From Candidatus Peribacteria bacterium (GTDB lineage: Bacteria; Patescibacteriota; Gracilibacteria; UBA1369; 2-02-FULL-48-14): a stretch of DNA of 64,000 bases. The DNA lies in assembly GCA_943357175.1 (NCBI GenBank), contig CALRGE010000007.1, positions 1-64,000 of the forward strand, given 5' to 3'. Positions 18,935 through 28,798 of the stretch are shown in pieces. A program made the position numbers and the translations under genes. The notes under the pieces were generated by a model. The model did no database searches and was not told where the DNA came from. It saw only the letters and a program-made list of their open reading frames with translations. The stretch's first letter is position 1, and each line of letters starts with the position of its first letter.

Positions 18935-21328
18935 TTATTTTCTTATGTGGCCGCCGATTTTTTCTAGAGAATTCCAAACGGCATGCTGAGCATGTTCTAG
19001 ATCTGCGCTTGTTAGCGTTCGATCATCCGCTTGAAGTGTGATTCTGAACGCTAAACTTTTTTTGCCTGCTTCTATTTTATCACCTTCGTAACTATCGAAA
19101 AGCTCAATAGTTTTTAAGAGTGGCTTTGCTGCTTTTTCTATCACAGCTCGAAGAGCTGCAACTTCTGTTTTTCTATCTATAACTACTGAAACATCAAAAT
19201 CTATACTTGGAAATTTTGATTCAGGTGCGAATTTAATATTAGTTTTTTTACCGGCACTGAGCGCAGATAAATCAAGTTCAAATGCGGCAATTCTATCTGT
19301 AAAATCAAGTTTTTCTGCGAGTAAAGGGTGAAGCGTGAAAATTTTCCCGATGATTTTATTTCGGAATTTTATTTCAGCACATTGATGAGGATGAATATAT
19401 TCCGCATGATTTTTCGCCTCAATAAACTCCGCGTTTTCAATTCCAAAAATATAGAAAAATTCTTCAAGTTTTCCTTTCATCACACCGAATGCATTTATTT
19501 CTTTTTTGAAAAGTGCGACTGCAGATAGTACTTTTTTTTCTACCGGCATAAATTCAAGTCCTTCCGAGTAAGTTTTTCCGATTTCAAATAGGGCAGGAAA
19601 CTCTTCGTTTTTTGCAGCTTCATGAAGGCTCTCGGCAAGGTTTGGTATGAGACTTATTCTAAGGTGGCTTTGATCTTCAGAAAGTGCGTTTAACATTCTA
19701 AGATGGTTTTTTTCTGGGAAAGCAAAATCGGAAATAATCTTTTTCGAATAAAAAGAATAATTATATATTTCATTAAAATTTAGTGCGTAGGCAAAAATTT
19801 CACGAATTTCATGTTCATTTTTTCGCTCGGTATTTTCATGTGGAACTTTTGCCGGAAGATCAGGAACCAGCGCAGGAATTTTTTCATAACCGTGCATTCT
19901 TGCTATCTCTTCAACAATGTCATCTTCCATGTCTACATCTTTTGTTGCACGGAAACTTGGTACTTTAACGCTGAGGATTTTTCTTTCTCGAGTGACCTCG
20001 AATTTGAGTGATTCCAAAATTTTCACCATTTCTGCAGTAGAAATTTCAACACCAATTTTCTTGCTAATTCTTTCCGGATCAACTTCCACTACCGGCTCGT
20101 ATGTTTCAAAATTTGAAACATCTGCAAATGGTCCGGCTAGTTCTGCACCAGGGCAAAGTTCTAAAATTAATTCGGCTGCGCGGAGTAATGCTCGTTTGCA
20201 ATATTTTGGGTCGAGACTTTTTTCAAAACGCTGAACCGAATCTGTTCTGAGCCCCGCTTTTATACTTGCAAGCCTCACCGAAGTAGGGTCAAAATTTGCC
20301 GATTCAATTAAAATGTCGACTGTGTCCGCATGAATTCCACTGTGTTCTCCGCCCATAACTCCGGCGATTGCGAGAGCTTTTTTCTCATCTGCAATTACTA
20401 GAACCGAAGGATCGAGTTGTTTTTCTTCACCATCCAAAGTCACAATTTTTTCGTCTTTTTTTGCTGTACGCACAACGATTCCACCCTCAAGATTTCTGAG
20501 ATCAAAAGCGTGAAGTGGCTGACCAATTTCTTCCATCACATAATTCGTAACATCAACGATATTGCTAATCACGCTGTGACCGGTTGCCTGCAATCTTTGC
20601 TTCAACCATTCCGGCGATTCAGCAACTTTTACTCCTTTTATAATCAAGCCCATATACCTTGGGCAAAGCTTTGGATTTTTTACAGTCACCATTGGAACAC
20701 TGCCTTTTTTCGGCACTTCAATTTTTGCTTTTTTCTCAGTAAATTTGTATCCCGTAATTGCTGCAATTTCTCGTGCAATTCCCAAATGCCCCCAAAGATC
20801 AGGGCGGTGAGTTAGAGATTTATTATCGAACTCGAAAACGGTGTCATTTTTCCCAAGTGCTTCGGCAAGAGATGTGCCGCCTTTAACTTTTAAATATGAA
20901 AGGTCCATAATTTCTTTTTCCGGTCCATTGCCAAGCCCGATTTCTTCACTTGCACAAATCATTCCGTGGCTTTCAACACCACGCACTTTTGCAATTTTCA
21001 TCTCCACAACTTCACCGCCGTGCCATTTTACAATTGCTCCGGGTAATGCGAGTGCAACGAGCATTCCTTCTTTAACATTTATTCCGCCGCATACAACCTG
21101 TAGTTTTTCTTTGCCTGCGTCCACTTTCGCTACTATTAATTTGTCCGCATCGGGATGTTTAGAAACCTCTAATACTTTTGCAACAACAATTCCTGCGAGT
21201 TCTTTGCTTTGGTCAATAACGTGGTCGATTTCCGCAGTTCGAATTGTGATCAACTGAGCCAGCGCAGACACATCAATGTCCTTTGGAAGCTCAACGAATT
21301 CTCGAAGCCAGTTTAGTGAAACGAACAT
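18935..21328 (-). CDS. pheT: Phenylalanyl-tRNA synthetase beta subunit
   Basis: tRNA-binding domain, B3/B4 and B5 domains and C-terminal FDX-ACB; adjacent to pheS. Confidence 0.95.
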   Translation of the reverse strand: MFVSLNWLREFVELPKDIDVSALAQLITIRTAEIDHVIDQSKELAGIVVAKVLEVSKHPDADKLIVAKVDAGKEKLQVVCGGINVKEGMLVALALPGAIVKWHGGEVVEMKIAKVRGVESHGMICASEEIGLGNGPEKEIMDLSYLKVKGGTSLAEALGKNDTVFEFDNKSLTHRPDLWGHLGIAREIAAITGYKFTEKKAKIEVPKKGSVPMVTVKNPKLCPRYMGLIIKGVKVAESPEWLKQRLQATGHSVISNIVDVTNYVMEEIGQPLHAFDLRNLEGGIVVRTAKKDEKIVTLDGEEKQLDPSVLVIADEKKALAIAGVMGGEHSGIHADTVDILIESANFDPTSVRLASIKAGLRTDSVQRFEKSLDPKYCKRALLRAAELILELCPGAELAGPFADVSNFETYEPVVEVDPERISKKIGVEISTAEMVKILESLKFEVTRERKILSVKVPSFRATKDVDMEDDIVEEIARMHGYEKIPALVPDLPAKVPHENTERKNEHEIREIFAYALNFNEIYNYSFYSKKIISDFAFPEKNHLRMLNALSEDQSHLRISLIPNLAESLHEAAKNEEFPALFEIGKTYSEGLEFMPVEKKVLSAVALFKKEINAFGVMKGKLEEFFYIFGIENAEFIEAKNHAEYIHPHQCAEIKFRNKIIGKIFTLHPLLAEKLDFTDRIAAFELDLSALSAGKKTNIKFAPESKFPSIDFDVSVVIDRKTEVAALRAVIEKAAKPLLKTIELFDSYEGDKIEAGKKSLAFRITLQADDRTLTSADLEHAQHAVWNSLEKIGGHIRK

Positions 21329-22369
21329 TTAAAATTGATTTAAAAATCTTGTGTCGGCGCCAAAAAGTAGGCGGATATCTGTGATTCCATATTTCATCAT
21401 TACTAGTCTAGTTAGACCGAAACCGAAGGCCCAGCCCTGATATTTTTTCGAATCGATTTTACCGGCTTTCAAAACATTTGGATGAACCATTCCCGCGCCC
21501 ATAAATTCAACCCATCCACTTTGTTTGCAAACACGGCATCCTTTTTGATTGCAAATTAAACATGCGAAATCCATTTCTAATCCTGGTTCAACGAAAGGGA
21601 AGTAACCAGGTCTAAAACGTACAAGTACATTTTTCTTGAAAAGTTTGCTTAAAAATTCCTGCATAACTCCTTTCAAATGTGCGAGCGAAATATTTTCATC
21701 AATCAAAAGGCCTTCAACTTGGTAAAAAGTTGCGTCATGACTAGCATCTGTGGCCTCATTTCTGAAAACTCTTCCTGGTACAATAATTCTAAGTGGTGCA
21801 CCTTTTGTTTGCATTGTTCGCATTTGCACCGGCGAAGTTTGTGTTCGTAAAACAAGTCTGCCAAGTTCGCTGTCCCCTTCTTTATCCACGAAAAAAGTAT
21901 CCTGCATATCTCGAGCAGGATGGCTTGCCGGAATATTTAAACTTTCAAAATTGTAATATTCGCTTTCAACTTCTGGCCCATCTTCAATTGAAAAGCCCAT
22001 GCTTGAAAAAATTTCCTCAACTTCATATTGAACTTGTGAAATTGGGTGAACATGGCCGGCCTTATAAGGAATACCCGGTGCGGTAACATCAACCCATTCT
22101 TTTTCCAGTTCCGCCGCCATACCATCAGCACGTATTTTTTGTGATTTTTCCTCGAATAGAGCTTCTAGGTGTTTTTTCGTTTCATTTAAAAGCTGCCCTG
22201 CTTTCGGTTTTTCTTCAGGTGAAAGTTTGCCAAGTTCTTGCATCATCAATGCAATTTCGCCCTTCCTACTGAAGTATTTATTTTGAATTACTTCGAGGTC
22301 AGCCGAGCTTTTTACAGATTTAATTGCAGATTCGACTTCTGTACGTAGGTGGCTTAATTTTTCTTGCAT
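21329..22369 (-). CDS. pheS: Phenylalanyl-tRNA synthetase alpha subunit
   Basis: HPARDMQDTFF, LRTQTSPVQMRTM, FRNEATDASHDATFYQVEG, FGFGLTRLVMMKYGI motifs. Confidence 0.96.
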   Translation of the reverse strand: MQEKLSHLRTEVESAIKSVKSSADLEVIQNKYFSRKGEIALMMQELGKLSPEEKPKAGQLLNETKKHLEALFEEKSQKIRADGMAAELEKEWVDVTAPGIPYKAGHVHPISQVQYEVEEIFSSMGFSIEDGPEVESEYYNFESLNIPASHPARDMQDTFFVDKEGDSELGRLVLRTQTSPVQMRTMQTKGAPLRIIVPGRVFRNEATDASHDATFYQVEGLLIDENISLAHLKGVMQEFLSKLFKKNVLVRFRPGYFPFVEPGLEMDFACLICNQKGCRVCKQSGWVEFMGAGMVHPNVLKAGKIDSKKYQGWAFGFGLTRLVMMKYGITDIRLLFGADTRFLNQF

Positions 22370-22426
22370 AAAAATGTTAGCCAGGGAAGTCTAGCAGAAC
22401 TGAAATAGAAAGTCAGCACTTAGTAT

Positions 22427-22930
22427 TTAGTTTGAATCTTCGTCGAGTGGATCCGTTCCTTTGATAACTTCAAGGCCGTCACTTAAGCCGTCATCGTCTG
22501 AATCACCATCATCTGGATCTGTTCCAATATTTACTTCATAGCTATCACTTAATCCGTCTAAGTCGTCATCATATTGATAAGGGCTTGACCCTGCATCTTC
22601 TTCTTCTTCATTTGTTAATCCGTCACCATCTTCGTCTCCGTCGGCTTCCAAGCTTTCCTCCTCTTCCGTCGTGTCTGTTGTTGTCATAGACTCCACTTCC
22701 ACTTCCTCGTCTTCCTCTATTGAATCTGTAGTTGTGGTTTCTTCACTAGAGTCAGTCTCACTTGTAGTTTCCGTATCTTCCTCCGTAGTAGTTTCACGAC
22801 GGTCAGGCCTGTCTGTCCGATCGGGCCTACCGAATCTACCCTGCAAAGAAGTTGAGTCTTCATAAAAATAAAATGCTCCTCCAAGGACGGCCACTACGAG
22901 AAGTAAGGCTATAATTATTTTTTTATTCAT
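22427..22930 (-). CDS. TM-anchored acidic protein with thrombospondin type 3-like Ca-binding repeats
   Basis: MNKKIIIALLLVVAVLGGAFYFY anchor; Thr/Glu-rich linker; DEDGDGLTNEEE, DDDLDGLSDSYE, DSDDDGLSDGLE repeats. Confidence 0.8.
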   Translation of the reverse strand: MNKKIIIALLLVVAVLGGAFYFYEDSTSLQGRFGRPDRTDRPDRRETTTEEDTETTSETDSSEETTTTDSIEEDEEVEVESMTTTDTTEEEESLEADGDEDGDGLTNEEEEDAGSSPYQYDDDLDGLSDSYEVNIGTDPDDGDSDDDGLSDGLEVIKGTDPLDEDSN

Positions 22931-23053
22931 AAATGACATTAGATAAGTAAATTTCAGTGCTTATTATCATCGGCCTGATGTTAAATGTCTAATGAATTTT
23001 ATTCTAATTAGAGCTGGTGTAGCTGAGAGTAAAAGAAAATATAAAATTAAAAA

Positions 23054-23077
23054 ACCGCCTAGCATTTGCCGGGCGGT
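23054..23077. terminator. Hairpin in the intergenic region downstream of hup
   Basis: ACCGCC (23054-23059) and GGCGGT (23072-23077), with flanking A/T runs. Confidence 0.6.
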
Positions 23078-23146
23078 CTTAGTTTTACGATGTTTGTGAG
23101 ACGCGCGTGGAGTGCGCGAAACACGAAAGGCTCGAGCAGGCTCGAG

Positions 23147-23425
23147 TTATTTTCTAACAGCATCTTTCAATGATTTTCCTGCCTTGAAAGCTGGAAGAGT
23201 CATTGCAGGGATTTTGATTTTCATGTTTGGGTTTCTTGGGTTAACTCCAGTTCGAGCTGCTCTCTTTGAAACTCTAAATGTTCCGAAACCTGTGATTGTA
23301 ACGTTGTTTCCTTTTTTAAGAGAAGAAGTGATAGCGTCAAGCATAGATTGAAGTGCTTCTCCGGCTGCCTTCTTAGTGATATTCGCGCTTTGTGAAGCGA
23401 TATTGATTAGATCTCCTTTTGTCAT
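23147..23425 (-). CDS. hup: HU-family DNA-binding protein
   Basis: MTKGDLINIASQSANITKKAAGEAL...GFGTFRVSKRAARTGVNPRNPNMKIKIPA. Confidence 0.95.
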   Translation of the reverse strand: MTKGDLINIASQSANITKKAAGEALQSMLDAITSSLKKGNNVTITGFGTFRVSKRAARTGVNPRNPNMKIKIPAMTLPAFKAGKSLKDAVRK

Positions 23426-23597
23426 AACGGTGGTGGTTATTAATAATCAAAGACCATTATATTCACGACTTTTTTTCCCACAAGGAAATTGTGGCTTCTA
23501 CGCGTCAAAAGAACTTGCCATCTTTGATTTTTGATTGACAAACCTTCTACATTATAAATATGTTAGGTAACGTGCAACTAAGCATTACACAAATTAA

Positions 23598-25775
23598 ATG
23601 GCAGCTAAAAATTTAGTAATTGTAGAGTCTCCGGGAAAAATTAAAACCATTTCCAAGTTCCTTGGTGATGATTATAAAGTAATGGCATCGATGGGTCATG
23701 TGCGAGATTTGCCGAAGTCAAAAATGGGTATTGATATTAAACATAATTTTCAACCGACCTATTTAATTTCGAAAGATAAGACGCAAGTGATAAAAGACAT
23801 TCGTGCGCAAATAAAAAAAGGTACTACCGTTTGGGTGGCGACTGACGAGGATAGAGAAGGAGAGGCAATTGGATGGCATCTTTTGGAGGCGCTCGAATTA
23901 GACGAAAAAAAAGATGATATAAAGAGAATTGTTTTTCACGAAATTACAAAGGGCGCGATTTTGGATGCGATTGCAAATCCAAGACATGTTAATACAAATT
24001 TGGTTGCGGCTCAGCAGGCGAGAAGAATTTTAGATCGACTTGTTGGTTATGAACTTTCTCCACTACTTTGGAAAAAAATTAAATACGGACTTTCTGCCGG
24101 ACGTGTTCAGAGCGTGGCTGTGAGATTAATAGTTGAAAGAGAAAGGGAAATACAGGCTTTTAAGCCAGTGGAATACTGGTCACTTTTGGCGAAATTTGCT
24201 AGCGAGAGAAAAGATGAATTTACAGCGAAATTAACTAAACGCGACGGTGAAAATTTTGTTCCCGGGAATCAAGAAGAATCTGACAAAGTTTTAAGTGATT
24301 TAGAAAATGCGGATTATAAAATTACCAGCGTAGAAAAAAAGGAAACCAAGAGAAATCCTGCGGCTCCTTTTATTACATCAACACTTCAGCAAGAAGGTTC
24401 AAGAAAGCTTGGATTCTCCGTGAAAAAAACAATGATGGTGGCGCAGAAACTTTATGAAGGTGTGTCTATTGATGGCAACCACGAAGGTTTGATAACTTAC
24501 ATGAGAACTGATTCCGTGAATCTTTCTCAGACAGCTTTAGCTCAGGCAAAAGAGGTTATTACTGCACAATTTGGAAAGGAATATGCTTTAGATACTCCGC
24601 GTTTATATAAGGGAAGAAAGGGCGCGCAAGAAGCTCATGAGGCAATTCGTCCTTCCGATCTTTCAAGAACTCCGGCTTCAATTGAAAAATATTTAGACAA
24701 AGATCAATTCAGACTTTATGAATTGATTTGGAAAAGAACTTTGGCCTGCCAAATGGAGGCTGCTGTTTTAGATAAAGTTGGAGTTGATGTAAGTGCTAAA
24801 CAGTATACTTTCCGTGCGACCGGTCAGACAATAAAATTTGCCGGCTTCATGAAAGTGTATATGGAAAGTTATGATAGTGAAGAAGAGGGAAGTGAAGATA
24901 AGGAAAATATTCTGCCTGTTTTGAATGAAGGTGAACGAGCTGAATTACGTGAGCTTTTACCTGAACAACATTTTACAAAGCCACCGGCGCGATATACAGA
25001 AGCGAGTTTGGTTAAAAAATTGGAGTCTGAAGGTATCGGTAGACCTTCAACTTACGCTCCGACAATTTCAACAATTCAAACCAGAGATTATGTTGTGAAA
25101 GATGGCCAGGCACTTATGCCGACAGATACAGGAATGGTTGTGAATGATTTTCTTGTTATGCATTTCCCGAATATTGTGGACTATAAATTCACAGTTAGAA
25201 TGGAAGACATGTTGGATGAAATTGAAGATGGTAAAGAGGCTTGGCAGGATGAAATTCGAGAATTTTACGAGCCATTCCATGAATTGGTTGCACAGAAAAT
25301 GGGCGATTTAACTAAGGAAGATGTTGTGAACGAAACCACTACGGAAGTTTGTGATTTGTGTAGCAAGCCTATGATGGTGAAATTTGGACGGTTCGGGAAA
25401 TTTCTTTCATGTACTGGATTTCCGGATTGTAAAAATGCGAAGCCGATGAAAGATGCAAATGCTCCAGAGAAAAAAGAAGCGGTGAAAATTGGAGTGATGT
25501 GCCCGGAATGTAAAGAAGGTGAATTGGTTGAAAGAATTACTCGTAAAAGAGGCAAGCCATTTTATGGCTGTGGGCGATTTCCAAAATGCAGATTTGCGGT
25601 GTGGGAAAAACCAAAAGATGTGGCTGATGCTCTTCGACTTAAAGCTGAGCAGGCAGAAAGAACTGCGGCTCGAATGAAAGGCAAGGGTGTGAAGGTTACT
25701 GCGAAAGATGAGAAGACTGACAAGGTGGAGAAAAAGCCAGTGAAGAAGACCACGGCTAAGAAGAAAGTGAAATAA
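23598..25775 (+). CDS. topA: DNA topoisomerase I
   Basis: MAAKNLVIVESPGKIKTI, ATDEDREGEAIGWHL, YMRTDSVNLS, C-terminal Cys4 zinc fingers. Confidence 0.97.
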   Translation: MAAKNLVIVESPGKIKTISKFLGDDYKVMASMGHVRDLPKSKMGIDIKHNFQPTYLISKDKTQVIKDIRAQIKKGTTVWVATDEDREGEAIGWHLLEALELDEKKDDIKRIVFHEITKGAILDAIANPRHVNTNLVAAQQARRILDRLVGYELSPLLWKKIKYGLSAGRVQSVAVRLIVEREREIQAFKPVEYWSLLAKFASERKDEFTAKLTKRDGENFVPGNQEESDKVLSDLENADYKITSVEKKETKRNPAAPFITSTLQQEGSRKLGFSVKKTMMVAQKLYEGVSIDGNHEGLITYMRTDSVNLSQTALAQAKEVITAQFGKEYALDTPRLYKGRKGAQEAHEAIRPSDLSRTPASIEKYLDKDQFRLYELIWKRTLACQMEAAVLDKVGVDVSAKQYTFRATGQTIKFAGFMKVYMESYDSEEEGSEDKENILPVLNEGERAELRELLPEQHFTKPPARYTEASLVKKLESEGIGRPSTYAPTISTIQTRDYVVKDGQALMPTDTGMVVNDFLVMHFPNIVDYKFTVRMEDMLDEIEDGKEAWQDEIREFYEPFHELVAQKMGDLTKEDVVNETTTEVCDLCSKPMMVKFGRFGKFLSCTGFPDCKNAKPMKDANAPEKKEAVKIGVMCPECKEGELVERITRKRGKPFYGCGRFPKCRFAVWEKPKDVADALRLKAEQAERTAARMKGKGVKVTAKDEKTDKVEKKPVKKTTAKKKVK

Positions 25776-25871
25776 TTTGTTTCGAATGCATTGAAGGTTT
25801 GGGCTGAGGAACGAATTATTTCACTTTCTTCTTTAACGTTGCTATACTTTTTTTGTTCTCAGCCACCAGAG

Positions 25872-28580
25872 ATGAAAAAATTTTTCCCAATGCTATTAAT
25901 TTCGCTTTTCCTAGCGGTTTTTTTTGTGCCAACAGCATTCGCTGATACTCCGGGTGATGGTTTTGATGTGGGTGATAACTGTGGGTATGTGATGGGAACC
26001 AGCACTAGCACTTATGACGCATTGCAGAATGTCATTAATACAGGTGGCAATATTGTTTTTGATGTTGGCGCTACTTATCGACTGGATAGGCTTTGTGTGA
26101 AATCAACCGGATACACATATAGCACCTACACAAATGGTTGGAGTAATCAGGTGGGATGGATTGATTTTGGTTGGGAAAAACCCATTACAATGAACGCGAC
26201 AGATTATTGGGCTTCTGTTGCAAATATTGATCCTGGAACTGGTGTGTGGTCAGGCTACGCTTGGAATGAAATTGTGGGTTGGGTTTGGTTTGATTGGGCT
26301 TGTTCCGATCCCGATCCTGATTGTGCTACTACAAATCGGGTGGTGACTGATATGACAACAGGAGATGTGACTGGATTTGCTTGGAATGATCAGATTGGTT
26401 GGATTAGTTTTAATGGGCTCACTCAAGAAGTTCCGCCGATGGATATTACTCCAAGCATTACGATTGAAAATGGCGACGGTGATCTTCTTTCTGCGATAGA
26501 TTTTACAAACGCACCTTATGCAGATGGCTATCAATATTATAGAGTGAAATTGATACTTACAGATAATGTCACAGGTGAAACGTTGACTTCAGATGATTTG
26601 GATAGAGTAGGGTTTAGTGTAAATACAACATCAGATACCTCAATGTATTTGAATCAAGTTACGAATGAGGGGACTGCGATAGCGGCAAATAAGATAAATT
26701 ATGCACTTTCTGATTGTGAAAGTTTACCAGGAACGGTTTATACTTGTGAGTTGACTGATGCCACTTCAGGAGAGACCAGTTTTAACTTCTTTATTTATTC
26801 AGGAGCACCGACTTCAGATATGTTGTTGCTTGATGATATTGCGAATGACAGGGCTGGGGGAACAACAATTTACGAAACTCCTACCGGTAACGGCTCTCAG
26901 AGTTCCAATAGAATGACTTATTTCAATGACCGTAGTAACTCGAGAAATAAATATGAAATTGAATCTATAGATTTTTATCTTTCATTTTCAGATACTAGCA
27001 GGGAGCATAGCGTGGATGCTCCTTTTGACTATATCGATTCGGCAACATGTACAGGCGCTCAAACTACATGTGAACAATATACCTACACTCCGACTGCCAC
27101 TACAGATTTATCTTTTAGGCCGCGTATTCAGCCATCGAATTTCACTATTTATCAAGATGGAGAAGAGGGCGAGATAATTGGAGATCAAACTTCCATAGGT
27201 ATGTACGTACATTCTTATGCATTGGTAGTAAGACCTTCGGCTGAATATCGAACAGTAAATACAAAGGCAACAGGCGGTTTTTATACAGTTAATTATGAAT
27301 CGGCGAGCGATGCGACAGGTACCGGAGACATTAAATTTTTAATTGATAGTGCGGCTGACGGGACTATGGATTCTAGGCAGCACGTTGATCAAGGATCTGG
27401 TCTTTGGACAGCGGATAGTTTTTATGGGAATAGTCTTAATGTTTCTAAAGAATATCGACTTGGTTATGGACAAGAAGCGACGGGAGAGACGAGTGGTGAC
27501 TATCCAACTAACCCTACGCTTGAGCAATGGGTTTGCGATTATCTTGTTACAACAGCAACGGAACCGGGGCAGACACAGCAGAGTTTGGTGGCAGCTATCG
27601 GTACAAATGCCGGCAAGAAATCTTGTTACTTTACTGGTTATTTATCAAGGCCTGATGTGCACGTTGATGCTTATGATATGACCTTGATCGGCTCAATAAA
27701 TTCTTCAATAGGCGAAGAAACACTGGTTTCTTCTGATACTGATGGTGTTTCAGTTTTAGGTATTACAAATTATGTAAGTCTTAGAAATAATTTATACGAA
27801 CAAATTGCAAGGTTACTTAGAAATCAAACTCCAACAGCGTCGGTTTATTGTGCAAGCCTTGGTACTTCCATGACTGTTGTGAATTATAGCCCTTTTAGCT
27901 GTAAAACCACCTCAATGACCTCATTAAAAAGTGCAACTTTGTATTATTCTAACAATGATGTTTATGTCCAAGGAAGCACTTCCTTTACTGATAAAACTTT
28001 GGTTGTTGAAGGTGCTGACGTGTATATATTAGGTAATATCTATGGCGGTAAATTGGGAATTATTGCACTGAGTCTAAGTGGAGTTGGTGGCAATATTTAT
28101 ATTGATCCTGATGTGACAGATTTATTTGTGAATATTTTTGCAGATGGAACTGTTTTCAGTGACAGTGGAGATAATACCGGTGACCCAGGTGGTTTTACTC
28201 CTGTTTGGACTTCCACGTCAGCCCGAACGGAGGGTCTTTGGAATCAAATTTATATCAAAGGATCTATCGTTTCCAGAAATACAATTGGAGGAGTGTTTAT
28301 TGAAGATGATGATTATAGTTTGGGTGATGGCACAACAACTACCTTTCTTGCAACTGCAACGGAATATGATTTGAATAAATTGCGTGAGTTTAGGATGTGT
28401 TATCCAACGGATGCTAGTGGGAATGTTGATGAAACCGGTACGCCTATTGATTGTGTTGGCGAGGGGTCTCGTTCAAGTCAATATACTGGGAGCGATGCAC
28501 CGGTTATTGTGGAATACGATCCACCATCATCAAGTATGCCAATATTCAATATCAGCAGCTTGAATATATCGGGCAGATAG
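25872..28580 (+). CDS. Large secreted protein with GxAWNxxxGWxxF-type repeats
   Basis: Signal peptide MKKFFPMLLISLFLAVFFVPTAFA; WSNQVGWIDFGW, GYAWNEIVGWVWFDW, GFAWNDQIGWISFNG. Confidence 0.75.
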   Translation: MKKFFPMLLISLFLAVFFVPTAFADTPGDGFDVGDNCGYVMGTSTSTYDALQNVINTGGNIVFDVGATYRLDRLCVKSTGYTYSTYTNGWSNQVGWIDFGWEKPITMNATDYWASVANIDPGTGVWSGYAWNEIVGWVWFDWACSDPDPDCATTNRVVTDMTTGDVTGFAWNDQIGWISFNGLTQEVPPMDITPSITIENGDGDLLSAIDFTNAPYADGYQYYRVKLILTDNVTGETLTSDDLDRVGFSVNTTSDTSMYLNQVTNEGTAIAANKINYALSDCESLPGTVYTCELTDATSGETSFNFFIYSGAPTSDMLLLDDIANDRAGGTTIYETPTGNGSQSSNRMTYFNDRSNSRNKYEIESIDFYLSFSDTSREHSVDAPFDYIDSATCTGAQTTCEQYTYTPTATTDLSFRPRIQPSNFTIYQDGEEGEIIGDQTSIGMYVHSYALVVRPSAEYRTVNTKATGGFYTVNYESASDATGTGDIKFLIDSAADGTMDSRQHVDQGSGLWTADSFYGNSLNVSKEYRLGYGQEATGETSGDYPTNPTLEQWVCDYLVTTATEPGQTQQSLVAAIGTNAGKKSCYFTGYLSRPDVHVDAYDMTLIGSINSSIGEETLVSSDTDGVSVLGITNYVSLRNNLYEQIARLLRNQTPTASVYCASLGTSMTVVNYSPFSCKTTSMTSLKSATLYYSNNDVYVQGSTSFTDKTLVVEGADVYILGNIYGGKLGIIALSLSGVGGNIYIDPDVTDLFVNIFADGTVFSDSGDNTGDPGGFTPVWTSTSARTEGLWNQIYIKGSIVSRNTIGGVFIEDDDYSLGDGTTTTFLATATEYDLNKLREFRMCYPTDASGNVDETGTPIDCVGEGSRSSQYTGSDAPVIVEYDPPSSSMPIFNISSLNISGR

Positions 28581-28600
28581 AAGTGTTTTTTGATCACTTC

Positions 28601-28798
28601 TCAATTCCAGGTCGTGGCAAAGAAAGAATAGAGGCTGATTCCTGTGAGGATTATTGCTGAAAAAAGGTAAAGCAGAGTGATGTAAATCGTTCTGTGGCTT
28701 ACGAAGCGAAAACGTGCCGCGTGCTTCACTGCGATTGCGCTGTAAACTAAGATTACAATGAGGCCGATGAAGTAAATTATTCCAATAATTATTCCCAT
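28601..28798 (-). CDS. Small two-TM membrane protein
   Basis: 65 aa; start overlaps the upstream phosphomannomutase stop. Confidence 0.5.
   Translation of the reverse strand: MGIIIGIIYFIGLIVILVYSAIAVKHAARFRFVSHRTIYITLLYLFSAIILTGISLYSFFATTWN

Noticed and set aside
22671-22865. Ser/Val-rich 64-aa plus-strand ORF
   Set aside because: Antisense to the Thr/Glu-rich linker of the thrombospondin-type-3-like protein.
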